A stretch of DNA of 64,000 bases, taken from assembly GCA_004100325.1 (NCBI GenBank), contig SCKX01000001.1, positions 603,453 to 667,452 on the forward strand, given 5' to 3'. The notes beneath the pieces were generated by a model, which was not told where the DNA came from, did no database searches, and was given only the letters and a program-made list of their open reading frames with translations. Source of the stretch: Candidatus Microsaccharimonas sossegonensis. Its GTDB lineage: Bacteria > Patescibacteriota > Saccharimonadia > Saccharimonadales > Saccharimonadaceae. Below are positions 7,590-15,540 of the stretch, piece by piece. Position 1 is the first letter of the stretch. Each line of letters begins with the position of its first letter. The position numbers were made by a program, and so were the translations under genes.

Positions 7590-9326
7590 TCATTCACAAT
7601 CGATCAGTGTGACAGTGGTAAGGAACTTCTTCCACTGTTGGCTGGGTCGGCTCACTTGCACTGGAGTATACCCCAATGTAGCGAATCGATCCATGTCAGC
7701 CGCGATCTGCTCCTCCAGGTCTTCTTCCGAGCTCTCAAGTGCAGCAAATCGAATCACATAGTTCTGGCGAACAGACGACTCATCGATGTTTCTGAGTTCG
7801 TCGTAGCGTTCGTTCTGCCGCCGTTCAGCCCGAGGACCGGTGCGGATGATCCCAGCATTGTCGGCTAGTTCGCCGATTGCACCGAGACCATTGTTCGTGA
7901 CGATGTACTCCATGTTACTGCTGTGAGACTGACCGATCACGGAGAATGACGTGAACCTTGAGATGGCGTCTGTGAGGTCAGCCATCTCATGTGCTAGAGC
8001 TTCCTCACGTGGATACTCCGTCATATCAAGCACCGTTGCATAGGTGCCGTCCACGTTGATTCCGGTCTTCGAGGTGATGACATGACTCACTGGAAGGTAG
8101 CGATCGTACATTGCGTCTCCCACTACTTCGATGCCGTTGTGCTGTCGTTCCTTGTTCAGAAGCAATAGCTCTTCGGCTTCGTTGTAGTAGTCGAACAGTG
8201 TTGTGACGTCGCGCGACTTCCGTAAGTATCGTTCAGCTTGCTCGACGTCCAGGATCTCTGTACCGCCCCCTACTAAAGCGTCAAGCTTTGGGAAGACGAT
8301 GTTTTTAATCCTGGTGATCGTGAGGCGTCGGAAAACTTTCTCCGACATCTCGTTCTTCTTGTTTTTGGTCTCGAACGCCTTCCTCAGAGCGTCGTTCTCC
8401 TTGACGGTGACGACCAACACCATGTCTGTGCTATAGGACTGCACCGTCAGTTCGGCGAATCCCTCTGCCTGCATCTCGTACAACGCGACGTTCATCTTGT
8501 CGTCGAGAGTGTAGGTTTCGGGATCCTTTTCGGACAGGATGGCCTCCGGCATGATTACTTCCATGCTGGCGACCTGCTTCATCGTTTCGGGAATAAGCCA
8601 CTGGTCTTGCGGCCGGTTGCGAACTCCCATTGCGATGTTAAGGCCACGGAGACCGGCGGTGACCGTTGCCTGTTTGATGAGGTCAGCGTAGCCCTTGATC
8701 GTTAGATACTGGTTCACATGAGACATGCTCCGGAACCTGCTTCCATCGGTCTTGAACACCATCGAGTAGGTCCGCTTCTCCTTCTGAAAAATCAGACCCA
8801 CCTTAGAACCATCCCGAAGCACCATCCCTCGAACTTCGAGGGGAAAAATCTTGGCGCTCCGTTCACGGTCAATCTCGCTCAGTGTGAACTGAGCGATGAC
8901 GGCATCAGGAATGTCATCGACGGTCGTTTTGACCCGCCGAACATTTCCTACACGCTTTGCCTCAGTCTGCTTCGCGTCGGCAATCGCTTGCTCCACCTGC
9001 ACCGATTGCTCGGATCGGAAGAGTTCGTGATGTTTGACAGCCACTGTCCACCAGTCCATCACCAAAGTAATGGGAATCTGATAGAGACGCTCATTGAACT
9101 TGCCGCTCTTCGGAGTGTACATCGTGATACCCCAGAAAATGATCAGGGGTACCAGGGCCAATGTTGTTAACCAGCTCAGGCCATTCTGTGCGAGAACGCT
9201 CATCGTGACCAACCCGAAGGCTGCGACGATTGATGTCCAGAACCAGTCGAGTGCTTCATGTGGGAGGAACCGCTGGCCCCGCGTTCGAGGATGTCGAATC
9301 CCTGGCGCGTTGTTATCGATAGACAC
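7590..9326 (-). CDS. SCO6880-family T4SS membrane protein (VirB3/VirB4 N-terminal-like)
   Basis: A 578-aa protein. The start is moved to the GTG at 9326 because GGGAGG lies 5 nt upstream of it; the track's upstream start has no such support. Two adjacent transmembrane helices lie at ~residues 25-70 (WFWTSIVAAFGLVTMSVL, LTTLALVPLIIFWGITMY), followed by a long soluble region. This matches the SCO6880 family found with conjugation modules of Actinobacteria. It overlaps the VirB6-like gene by 14 nt, indicating translational coupling. It probably forms the inner-membrane base with the VirB4-like ATPase. Confidence 0.75.
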   Translation of the reverse strand: MSIDNNAPGIRHPRTRGQRFLPHEALDWFWTSIVAAFGLVTMSVLAQNGLSWLTTLALVPLIIFWGITMYTPKSGKFNERLYQIPITLVMDWWTVAVKHHELFRSEQSVQVEQAIADAKQTEAKRVGNVRRVKTTVDDIPDAVIAQFTLSEIDRERSAKIFPLEVRGMVLRDGSKVGLIFQKEKRTYSMVFKTDGSRFRSMSHVNQYLTIKGYADLIKQATVTAGLRGLNIAMGVRNRPQDQWLIPETMKQVASMEVIMPEAILSEKDPETYTLDDKMNVALYEMQAEGFAELTVQSYSTDMVLVVTVKENDALRKAFETKNKKNEMSEKVFRRLTITRIKNIVFPKLDALVGGGTEILDVEQAERYLRKSRDVTTLFDYYNEAEELLLLNKERQHNGIEVVGDAMYDRYLPVSHVITSKTGINVDGTYATVLDMTEYPREEALAHEMADLTDAISRFTSFSVIGQSHSSNMEYIVTNNGLGAIGELADNAGIIRTGPRAERRQNERYDELRNIDESSVRQNYVIRFAALESSEEDLEEQIAADMDRFATLGYTPVQVSRPSQQWKKFLTTVTLIDCE

Positions 9327-10443
9327 TGAGACCTCCCTTTTTTGGACTCGCTTGCTTGTTGCCGATGGCACCGCCAACAGCCTTGATGAGCGGAGGCCCA
9401 ATCATGACTGCGGCTTTTGCCGCCGGATGGACATTGCTTCCAGCCATAGCAGCTGCTTTAGCTGCCTTGATCCCCCACGCAGTAAGCGCGGACGAGGCGG
9501 TTGCGGTGGCAGCCAAGGTAACCTCTTTCTTGAAGTTTTGCCCTTTGCTAACCTCATTAATACTACGCGTCCGGTTTGTCATGGCCGTTTCGACCTTGTT
9601 GGTGACACGAGCCTCCACCTTCTGGCGACCCTGTGTCCATGATCGAACTGATCCCTTGATCTCGCCGTTCAGCTTACCGATCACGTTACTCACGCTACGA
9701 TAAAACAGGAACGGCATCACGATTTGTGACAGTATTGCGAGCGTCATGCCAGCCCAATTGATGAGCCCAATCCAGAACAATCCCGATGAAGGGATCAGAT
9801 TGGCGAACCAATTACTTAGTTCTACAATGGCAATTGCGACAGGCTGACCAAACAGTTCGGTGACGAGCAGGATCGAGATAATCACGGACATAGTGCGGCG
9901 AGACCGAGGTCCCATACCGTACATGTACGCAACGATCACGCCGAACAACGTCAAAACGATGTTGATCAGTTGGTAAGACACGAACAGAAGCGTTAGTGCC
10001 ATAGACCATGAAAATAGCGAAGCAAAAATCGCCGAGTCGAACAGTCCATTGCCGAACGTAAAGTCCGGCAGGACGATCGCAGGGTCGGTTTTTGACGCCG
10101 TTTGCTGACCAATGCTCAGTACCAAAATTGTTAGGCTGCGACTCAAGCTATTCATCGTCGAGATTGCCAGAAACCAGACGGTTCCCAACACGGTCGATGC
10201 GACAAATATTAGCAACGAGTACACAGCTGACAATCGGTGACGTGAGATCAAGATACCCATGGGCACCATGATCAATGCAATGACCAGCGCTAGCGCTGTT
10301 CCAAAACCGTAACCGTTTGCAAACAGCCACTGGACGATGGACAAGTTGTCGAAATTGAGTGAAGTTCCGACAACCTTGAGAAGCACCTGAAATACAGCCT
10401 GATACGCGTCCTTCAACGCGCTTGGCCAATCCCAAGGAAACAT
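9313..10443 (-). CDS. VirB6/TrbL-like multispanning T4SS channel protein
   Basis: A 376-aa polytopic membrane protein with about six hydrophobic helices in residues ~35-265. A basic, Ala/Gly-rich cytoplasmic tail follows (RSWTQGRQKVEARV... to KQASPKKGG). The start is set at the ATG at 10443, preceded by TTGGAG; the track's ATT start is unlikely. Position between pilin and SCO6880-like genes and the topology fit the VirB6/TrbL channel component. The stop overlaps the next gene's start. Confidence 0.75.
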   Translation of the reverse strand: MFPWDWPSALKDAYQAVFQVLLKVVGTSLNFDNLSIVQWLFANGYGFGTALALVIALIMVPMGILISRHRLSAVYSLLIFVASTVLGTVWFLAISTMNSLSRSLTILVLSIGQQTASKTDPAIVLPDFTFGNGLFDSAIFASLFSWSMALTLLFVSYQLINIVLTLFGVIVAYMYGMGPRSRRTMSVIISILLVTELFGQPVAIAIVELSNWFANLIPSSGLFWIGLINWAGMTLAILSQIVMPFLFYRSVSNVIGKLNGEIKGSVRSWTQGRQKVEARVTNKVETAMTNRTRSINEVSKGQNFKKEVTLAATATASSALTAWGIKAAKAAAMAGSNVHPAAKAAVMIGPPLIKAVGGAIGNKQASPKKGGLSVYR

Positions 10444-10467
10444 TGGAACTCCAATCAATGGTTGATT

Positions 10468-10505
10468 CTACCGGGGTCGAACGCGTTGGCGAACGACCCC
10501 GGTAG
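10468..10505 (-). promoter_or_regulatory. 12-bp perfect hairpin between pilin and VirB6-like genes
   Basis: CTACCGGGGTCG / CGACCCCGGTAG with a 14-nt loop, flanked by GATTC/GAATC. Just downstream of the pilin stop, it could partially terminate or protect the pilin mRNA so the pilin is made in excess. Confidence 0.55.
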
Positions 10506-10513
10506 GTGGTGAA

Positions 10514-10912
10514 TCAGATGAAGCTGCAGGCTCCAGTGGAACTGCTGGTCGCGAATCCGACGATTGCCCCCATAAAGAGGATCACGCCAAGTGCTCCAGC
10601 AAAGATCGTCAGGACTTTACCGCGATGCCTCGTGAAGAAGGTTACCGCGAAGAGACCGACTGCAACGACCACTAGAATGACTGCACTGGCCTGCATGAGG
10701 CCAAGGAAGTTCGCGACAGCGTCGCTGACGTTGCTTCCTGATGCGCTACTGGCGCTTTGCTTGATCGTGTTGACCCAGCCGCAAGACGGTGCGATCGACT
10801 TGAGCGTGGTGGCTGCCGTCTTCTGATCCAGGGTTCCCCCTGCACCAGCCAGCGGCAGGAAGGCAGCTGCCATGAAGATGGCTGCTCCCAACTTGCGTGC
10901 GTGCTTGAACAT
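10514..10912 (-). CDS. VirB2/TrbC-like pilin subunit
   Basis: A 132-aa protein with a Sec-type signal (basic MFKHARK, hydrophobic core, AGA|GG-like cleavage at ~25). Two hydrophobic helices follow at ~70-95 and ~100-122, separated by a short basic loop RHRGK. This is the classic VirB2/TrbC layout. Cys44 and the C-terminal Cys could form a disulfide. It should form the pilus or the channel extension of the secretion system. Hairpins flank the gene on both sides. Confidence 0.75.
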   Translation of the reverse strand: MFKHARKLGAAIFMAAAFLPLAGAGGTLDQKTAATTLKSIAPSCGWVNTIKQSASSASGSNVSDAVANFLGLMQASAVILVVVAVGLFAVTFFTRHRGKVLTIFAGALGVILFMGAIVGFATSSSTGACSFI

Positions 10913-10931
10913 GTGTTTTCCGTTCTGTCAG

Positions 10932-10945
10932 GCACCGTTCGGTGC
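10932..10945 (-). promoter_or_regulatory. Small hairpin between ParA-like and pilin genes
   Basis: GCACC-GTTC-GGTGC, a tight tetraloop hairpin in the 40-nt gap before the pilin. One of several intergenic hairpins in this operon. Confidence 0.4.
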
Positions 10946-10952
10946 AGGGGTG

Positions 10953-12065
10953 TTACTCGGGGGTATAGCCGTTGATTCGCATTGCCGTAGTCGCCACCTT
11001 CTGTGCGAGGGTGGTGAGTGCATAGCGTGCTTGAGGTGTCAGTGCCTTCCGAACGACCTTACCTATCTTTTTCAGGTGGGGGTCGAACGGAATCAGAACG
11101 ATCTGCTCTGGGGACACCTTGAACATTGCAGCGAATGCGTACTGCTCCCTGGTTCCGCACATGTGCACGGGCAGGTCGCTGAGTGAAATGACGACGGTTT
11201 CCAACTGCTCACGCAGCTGATAGTGGACATTATCCAGGGCTTCTCCTATATCTTCGAGGTCTTCCTTAGAGCCTGCTTTACCTACCAATACTCGGACGGT
11301 TGAGGCTTTGGATGCTCCAAAGGTTGCAGGATCACGAAGGTTGGGACTGGTGTCGATCACGAAGGTGTGGAAGTTATGCTTCAGCTCGGTCACCGTCTTA
11401 ATCATGGTACCTACACTGATGCTATGTCCCGCGAGGTGATGAAACACCACGACTCCTGTTGCGTCATCGGTTCCGGTGGCCTCGATGAGCTCGTCGTACG
11501 TCGGGGTGTTTCCCCTGTTGACGTGCTTCGAGACCCGCGTGGTGGAAATCATGTCCTCCTTGAGCAAGTTGAACCTGCCTGCAACCTTACCGCCCCCTCG
11601 ATTGGTATCGAAGACGGCAGAGGCCAAGTGGGTCGCTGTTGCCAAGGTGGCGACGAGCCACGTTGAAATGGTCGTCTTGGTGGCGCCACCTTTATCCGTC
11701 ATGACTGTAATGATTGCCATGAAATACGGTCGGTAGTGGTTGAGCCACTGCATGATCTTATCGGAAGCTGCGTTGTAAGACATGACCATCCGCGGTTGCG
11801 GAAGCCAGTCAAACTTGTTCAGTTTGAGTGCTGCGTAAAGCCACCACACCGCACGAAGCGACGTGTCCTCTGGCTTTCCAGCAAGCACCCACGGCTCGAG
11901 CTTGGCTTCGAAGGCAGAGCGACGTCTTGCCATAAGCGATGTCACTGACTGACGAGGCTCACGCTTGGGCTTCTGCGCCTTCATGGGGATGAGGTTGTCC
12001 TCGTCCTTGTTCCTCCCGACAATGTGAACCATTCTCGGAAAGGTAACTTGCTGTTGTTGCTCCAT
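10953..12065 (-). CDS. ParA/MinD-like ATPase heading the type IV operon
   Basis: A 370-aa protein with a deviant Walker A (KGGATKTT) at ~residue 128, followed by a D-rich Walker A' region and FVIDTSPNLRDP as Walker B. The ~100-residue N-terminal extension is basic. ParA/MinD-like ATPases position DNA or machinery at the pole. As the first gene of a secretion operon this one probably places the apparatus, as in VirC1 or CpaE-like systems. The ATG follows TCTCCTTAAGG-type purine-rich sequence on the minus strand. No parB partner is seen. Confidence 0.75.
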   Translation of the reverse strand: MEQQQQVTFPRMVHIVGRNKDEDNLIPMKAQKPKREPRQSVTSLMARRRSAFEAKLEPWVLAGKPEDTSLRAVWWLYAALKLNKFDWLPQPRMVMSYNAASDKIMQWLNHYRPYFMAIITVMTDKGGATKTTISTWLVATLATATHLASAVFDTNRGGGKVAGRFNLLKEDMISTTRVSKHVNRGNTPTYDELIEATGTDDATGVVVFHHLAGHSISVGTMIKTVTELKHNFHTFVIDTSPNLRDPATFGASKASTVRVLVGKAGSKEDLEDIGEALDNVHYQLREQLETVVISLSDLPVHMCGTREQYAFAAMFKVSPEQIVLIPFDPHLKKIGKVVRKALTPQARYALTTLAQKVATTAMRINGYTPE

Positions 12066-12105
12066 GACTCTCCTTAAGGGATTGAGATGTTTTGTAAATG
12101 ATAGA

Positions 12106-12164
12106 CAACTTTTTAAGGTATACGAATGACGCGTGTGACGACATCAATACACCTTAAAAAGTTG
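12106..12164. repeat. 14-bp inverted repeat upstream of the type IV operon
   Basis: CAACTTTTTAAGGT (12106-12119) and ACCTTAAAAAGTTG (12151-12164) are perfect inverted copies with a 31-nt spacer, about 40 nt upstream of the ParA-like start. They flank a possible minus-strand -10 (TATACC). The position suggests a regulator binding site pair or a cruciform in the operon promoter. Confidence 0.55.
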
Positions 12165-12410
12165 TAGAGTCGTCTTCGTGACATACCCGGATTTTTGTCC
12201 GGTTAAGAATTTGATTCATATTCGCGAAAGTATAAAAACTTTTTGCCCTCAAACCCGTAATCGAACAAAAATAATTACCATAACTGCTTTGATGTATATG
12301 ATGTATATATGTATATATTTTTTTAAAAATTATACCACTAATTCAAATTTAAATAAACCATTAACATGAAATTGATTAAAATTCGAATTATTAATATAAC
12401 ATAATGTTTT
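12165..12410. other. Very A+T-rich intergenic stretch
   Basis: Contrasts sharply with the G+C-rich operon beside it. It includes a small CCGGA/TCCGG hairpin (12187-12202) and long A/T runs. The 63-aa ORF in the track here has no ribosome binding site and A/T-driven composition, so I do not call it. The stretch may be an upstream promoter region or the edge of an inserted segment. Confidence 0.5.
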
Positions 12411-12448
12411 ATCCCCGGGTGTTCGCGCTTAAATGAGCACCCGGGGAT
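12411..12448 (-). terminator. 11-bp hairpin after the PH-like membrane protein gene
   Basis: ATCCCCGGGTG / CACCCGGGGAT with a 16-nt loop, 20 nt downstream of the 12469-13170 stop. The stem is strong but no U-run follows on the minus strand, so termination is likely but unproven. Confidence 0.5.
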
Positions 12449-12468
12449 CTTCGTCCTCCTCTTTGAAA

Positions 12469-13170
12469 CTATGTGATTGCATTGATGATTGCTTCAAGAC
12501 GTTCGGCGTTCTTAACGTATTTCAGGTTATGAATCGGCTCATCATGTTCGATGATTGTATCCATGTCCACAGTTGATGCGTCGACGCCGATGCTTTTGAT
12601 TGCGGTCTCGAAGTTTGTCGGTTTTAGGTTGCAGCGAGTTTCTTTAGTTTTCACTTCGAAACTTATCTTCAAGATACCGAGATACCAAATTGGCTGTCTG
12701 GTGCGTCGGACACGATCGAGATCAGCGTAGATGAAGTCTCGTGACCACATGTTAAATGCCCGAAGTACGAGCCATACTATGAGGATTACGAACATCACCA
12801 TACCCACGATCAACTGCGATTCGTAGCGACCGAGTAGCTCTTGGTTTGATGCGTAGGCATAGGCTAGAAAATACTTAAGACCGAAGTATAAGGCGATGAC
12901 GAACATGACGAATACAAGAAGCTTCAAGTACTCTATCACAAGCATCAAAAGGCTTCGTCGTTCGTTGTAAACACCCACCTGGCTACGGAGTAATTTCTGT
13001 GCTTTTTTTCTGTCCTGAGCATCTTTCCGGTTTTGGATTTCTTGTGCTCTCAGGATTGAGAGCGCACCAAGTTCGATTTGGCGTCGATCATCGTCAGAAA
13101 GTTCATTGTTTTTTTGCCAATGCGACTGTTTGATTCCATTGTTGCTTTTGTTGGTGTCATGGTCGTTCAT
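12469..13170 (-). CDS. Membrane protein with two helices and C-terminal PH-like domain
   Basis: A 233-aa protein. The N-terminal ~75 residues are charged (DDDRRQIELGALSILR). Two transmembrane helices lie at ~80-105 and ~120-145, followed by a soluble domain (FIYADLDRVRRTRQPIWYLGI...). That last domain has strand spacing like bacterial PH/YdbS-type domains, but the match is weak. The start is the second ATG at 13170, 4 nt after AAGGAGC. It is transcribed divergently from the Cys-rich peptide gene, so the two could be a functional pair (for example peptide and immunity/sensor). That is inference. Confidence 0.55.
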   Translation of the reverse strand: MNDHDTNKSNNGIKQSHWQKNNELSDDDRRQIELGALSILRAQEIQNRKDAQDRKKAQKLLRSQVGVYNERRSLLMLVIEYLKLLVFVMFVIALYFGLKYFLAYAYASNQELLGRYESQLIVGMVMFVILIVWLVLRAFNMWSRDFIYADLDRVRRTRQPIWYLGILKISFEVKTKETRCNLKPTNFETAIKSIGVDASTVDMDTIIEHDEPIHNLKYVKNAERLEAIINAIT

Positions 13171-13308
13171 CATGCTCCTTAGAGAGAAGTCGGATTTTTA
13201 ATGTGCTATACACACCACACAGCGGGATAGCTGAGCATATCTACATTTATATACCTAAATTGTATTTATTACAAATCCATATTTAATTACAAAATACACA
13301 TAAAGATG

Positions 13309-13314
13309 TATAAT
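13309..13314 (+). promoter_or_regulatory. -10 box for the Cys-rich peptide gene
   Basis: TATAAT with TTACAA 16 nt upstream (13287-13292). It gives a leader of about 25 nt before the ATG at 13345 with GGAG just upstream. Confidence 0.5.
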
Positions 13315-13344
13315 ATAGTTGTTGGCTCTAGAGAAATGGAGAAC

Positions 13345-13524
13345 ATGAGTACAGCACTGTTGGAGCGTCCAACCTCCGAAAAGAAGGCTGTGGATCTACC
13401 TTCACTCGCTCATATGAAAGTCCGCGAGCCCGTTATGGGAGGCTGCGACTGCACCTGCACTGGGTGCAACGGCGATCCCACGTGGTGTCACTGCCATAAT
13501 CGGAACCGCGGATGTGACCTGTGA
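13345..13524 (+). CDS. 59-aa Cys-rich peptide with GG site, putative RiPP/bacteriocin or metal-binding peptide
   Basis: The start is set at the ATG at 13345 (GGAG 5 nt upstream), not the track's 13306 start, which overlaps the promoter. Residues 1-33 are a leader-like, Cys-free segment ending PVMGG. Residues 34-59 hold seven Cys and two His (CDCTCTGC, then WCHCH, then a final Cys). The double-glycine junction resembles leader cleavage sites of exported peptides. The CxCxCxxC pattern could equally bind metal, as in small metallothioneins. A strong terminator follows directly. No modification enzyme or peptidase-ABC transporter lies nearby in the window. Confidence 0.6.
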   Translation: MSTALLERPTSEKKAVDLPSLAHMKVREPVMGGCDCTCTGCNGDPTWCHCHNRNRGCDL

Positions 13525-13530
13525 GCCACA

Positions 13531-13558
13531 GGGCCACTGGACGTAGTTCCAGTGGCCC
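13531..13558 (+). terminator. Terminator of the Cys-rich peptide gene
   Basis: GGGCCACTGG / CCAGTGGCCC with an 8-nt loop, 7 nt after the stop, followed by the pyrimidine-rich CCTTCACATTTC. Confidence 0.65.
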
Positions 13559-13591
13559 CTTCACATTTCACTACAATGTTAGAATTACCTA

Positions 13592-13597
13592 TATAAT
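13592..13597 (+). promoter_or_regulatory. -10 box of leaderless promoter for the DUF2127 gene
   Basis: TATAAT ends 8 nt before the ATG at 13606. Confidence 0.5.
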
Positions 13598-13605
13598 AGA
13601 AAGTA

Positions 13606-14147
13606 ATGGTTACGACAATCAAACAAGCGCATCAACCGGAAAAAGGCAACTGGTTTCAACCGAAGAATTTGTTTGACAAAGTGTTCGAATACGGAACCCT
13701 TATTAAAGGTATTGATGGTGTCATTCAAGCACTAACGGCGATTTCTCTCATTTTTATTAGTCCTCAGCGCCTTCAGGGTTTGGTTGTGTTGGCAACGCGC
13801 CGTGAACTTGCTGGTGATCCGGATGACTTCATTTCAAATTTTCTTATTCACGCATCGCAGCAATTTACTAACAGTGCCCGCCTTTTTTTATTGTATATCT
13901 TGCAGTTCATGCCGCAATTAAAATTGTATCGGTAGTTGGATTATTACGAAATAACATGTGGGCGTATCCATTTGCTCTTATTTCACTGGGCGCTCTGACG
14001 TTGTATCAAATCTATGATATTTTCTTTGGTTCAGGCTCGATTGTCTTTATTATATTGACGGTAGTAGATATTGCTATCTTGGCGCTGATTTGGCGTGAGT
14101 TTCAAAAGGTGAAAACAGAAGGGTTTTACAAAAAGCCCGTCTCATAG
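13606..14147 (+). pseudogene. DUF2127 membrane protein, split by a -1 frameshift
   Basis: Two track ORFs (13606-13935 and 13956-14147) are halves of one DUF2127 family membrane protein. Frame one carries FEYGTLIKGIDGVIQAL, then the RELAGDPDDFISNFLIHA segment. Frame two carries AVHAAIKIVSVVGLLRNNMW and the last two helices. The frames join by a -1 slip at the heptamer T TTT TTA (13884-13890), which sits exactly at codon boundaries. This may be programmed frameshifting, an authentic mutation in a T7 run, or a base-calling error. The reconstructed protein is ~180 aa with four helices. The family's function is unknown. Confidence 0.75.
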
Positions 14148-14238
14148 AGTGATTGATACATTACCACTCATAGCGCAATGCTGCATGCAAATTTAACTCT
14201 TGCTGTTAAAATGACTATAGGAACAAGCACAACAATCT

Positions 14239-15198
14239 ATGCCTAAGAATACAAAACAAAAAAATCTCTCTAACTTTGGATATATGTCTCGAATAGGCAT
14301 GATTGCCATAAGTATTTTGATCATTATAGTGGCAGCTAGTTTCTCGGTGTATGTCCTTTCAAATTACCAGTCAAAAGTCGTGACAATAACTGATATACCG
14401 ACCGTCCAAAAGAGTGACAGCGATAAGCTTTCGGGATCAACCACGACCGTTACACAAGTGACGAAACCACCAGTTGAAAAACCGGCGCCAGTTGTCACAC
14501 CTGCACCGGCCAGCAAAGTGCCAAGCCTGGCACCCACCAGTCCCCCGTCAAGTAATACAACGACGACTACCTACCAGTCGACGAACTGGGCAGGATATCT
14601 CTCGACCGGCGGTACTTTTACGGCAGTATCTGGTACCTGGATTGCATCGTCACCTACCCCAACCAGCACAACAAAAGAATCGGGTGATGGTACATGGGTC
14701 GGCATTGGGGGTATTACAACAAAAGATCTTATACAAATTGGAACTGAAAACACGTTTTCTGCAGCTGGTGTTATGTCGACGTCCGCTTTTTACGAGCTGC
14801 TCCCTGCCGGAGCTGTCGGTATCGTATCGGTTCCGATTTCACCAGGCGATACGGTATCAGCGTCAATTAGTCAACAAGCTGCGAACCAGTGGATGTTGTC
14901 TATCACGAATGTTACGACCGGTAAAACTTTTTCACGATCAGTCAGCTATTCGTCATCACTCTCTTCAGCTGAGTGGATCCAGGAAGACCCTAGCAATCCT
15001 GATGGCAGCCTTGTGCTACTCGACAATTTTGGGACCGTTCAATTCACGAATGCCGTCACGACAATGAATGGAACCACGATGTCCGCGGCTGCAAGTAGTG
15101 CTTCTCAGATTCACTTAATCGGCCAAGGAGAAGCAGCTGGTCACGGAGGAACACCTTCTGCGATCAACGGTAGTTCGTTTAGTGTTCGGTATTATTAA
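14239..15198 (+). CDS. Membrane-anchored glutamic peptidase, G1 (eqolisin) family
   Basis: A 319-aa protein. A basic N-terminus and one helix (~residues 17-41) anchor it outside the cell. A Thr/Pro/Ser-rich linker (~55-110) leads to a G1 peptidase domain (~112-319). Signature pieces are STNWAGY, the W(V)GIGG motif, the Gln in LIQIGTE and the Glu in SAEWIQE, which correspond to the catalytic Gln/Glu dyad of eqolisins. These are pepstatin-insensitive acid peptidases, so this would be an external protease able to process host or environmental protein. Confidence 0.8.
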   Translation: MPKNTKQKNLSNFGYMSRIGMIAISILIIIVAASFSVYVLSNYQSKVVTITDIPTVQKSDSDKLSGSTTTVTQVTKPPVEKPAPVVTPAPASKVPSLAPTSPPSSNTTTTTYQSTNWAGYLSTGGTFTAVSGTWIASSPTPTSTTKESGDGTWVGIGGITTKDLIQIGTENTFSAAGVMSTSAFYELLPAGAVGIVSVPISPGDTVSASISQQAANQWMLSITNVTTGKTFSRSVSYSSSLSSAEWIQEDPSNPDGSLVLLDNFGTVQFTNAVTTMNGTTMSAAASSASQIHLIGQGEAAGHGGTPSAINGSSFSVRYY

Positions 15199-15302
15199 TG
15201 TTATCGTACTTCAACGAAGTTTCTGTATCATGATGGCACCAACCATCATAACGTCACCTTGGACACCCGTATCGGTGTCTATGTTTCATGTCGACCAGAG
15301 GC

Positions 15303-15308
15303 TATAAT
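15303..15308 (+). promoter_or_regulatory. -10 box of leaderless promoter
   Basis: TATAAT ends 7 nt before the ATG at 15316; no ribosome binding site is possible in that space. Confidence 0.55.
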
Positions 15309-15315
15309 ACACTAG

Positions 15316-15528
15316 ATGAAGCATAAAAAACGCAGCCCCGCCTTCCCTCTTATTCCAAACAATTCCGAGTACTGCATCATTGGTGATAAGAAAAAACGTA
15401 AATACGAAACCGAAATGGACGCAGCCTTATCCGCGCCGTCTAAAGACCTTCACCAATACATCTGTGTGTTTTGCGGCCACTGGCACAATGGATCGAGTAC
15501 TTTGTTGACCAAAAAGAAAAGTTACTAA
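15316..15528 (+). CDS. Small zinc-knuckle-like protein
   Basis: A 70-aa basic protein of unknown function. The C-terminal half has YICVFCGHWHNG, a CxxCxxxH-type arrangement that could bind one zinc and resembles short 'C..CG.WH.G' proteins seen in many bacteria. The leaderless promoter supports it as a real gene. It converges on corA with a 12-nt gap. Confidence 0.6.
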   Translation: MKHKKRSPAFPLIPNNSEYCIIGDKKKRKYETEMDAALSAPSKDLHQYICVFCGHWHNGSSTLLTKKKSY

Positions 15529-15540
15529 ATATCCTGTGTT

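Noticed and set aside
8718-9642. Two overlapping plus-strand ORFs of 150 and 182 aa
   Set aside because: Shadows of the SCO6880-like and VirB6-like genes in a G+C-rich region.
12178-12369. 63-aa plus-strand ORF
   Set aside because: A+T-driven codons, no ribosome site or promoter spacing; treated as intergenic.
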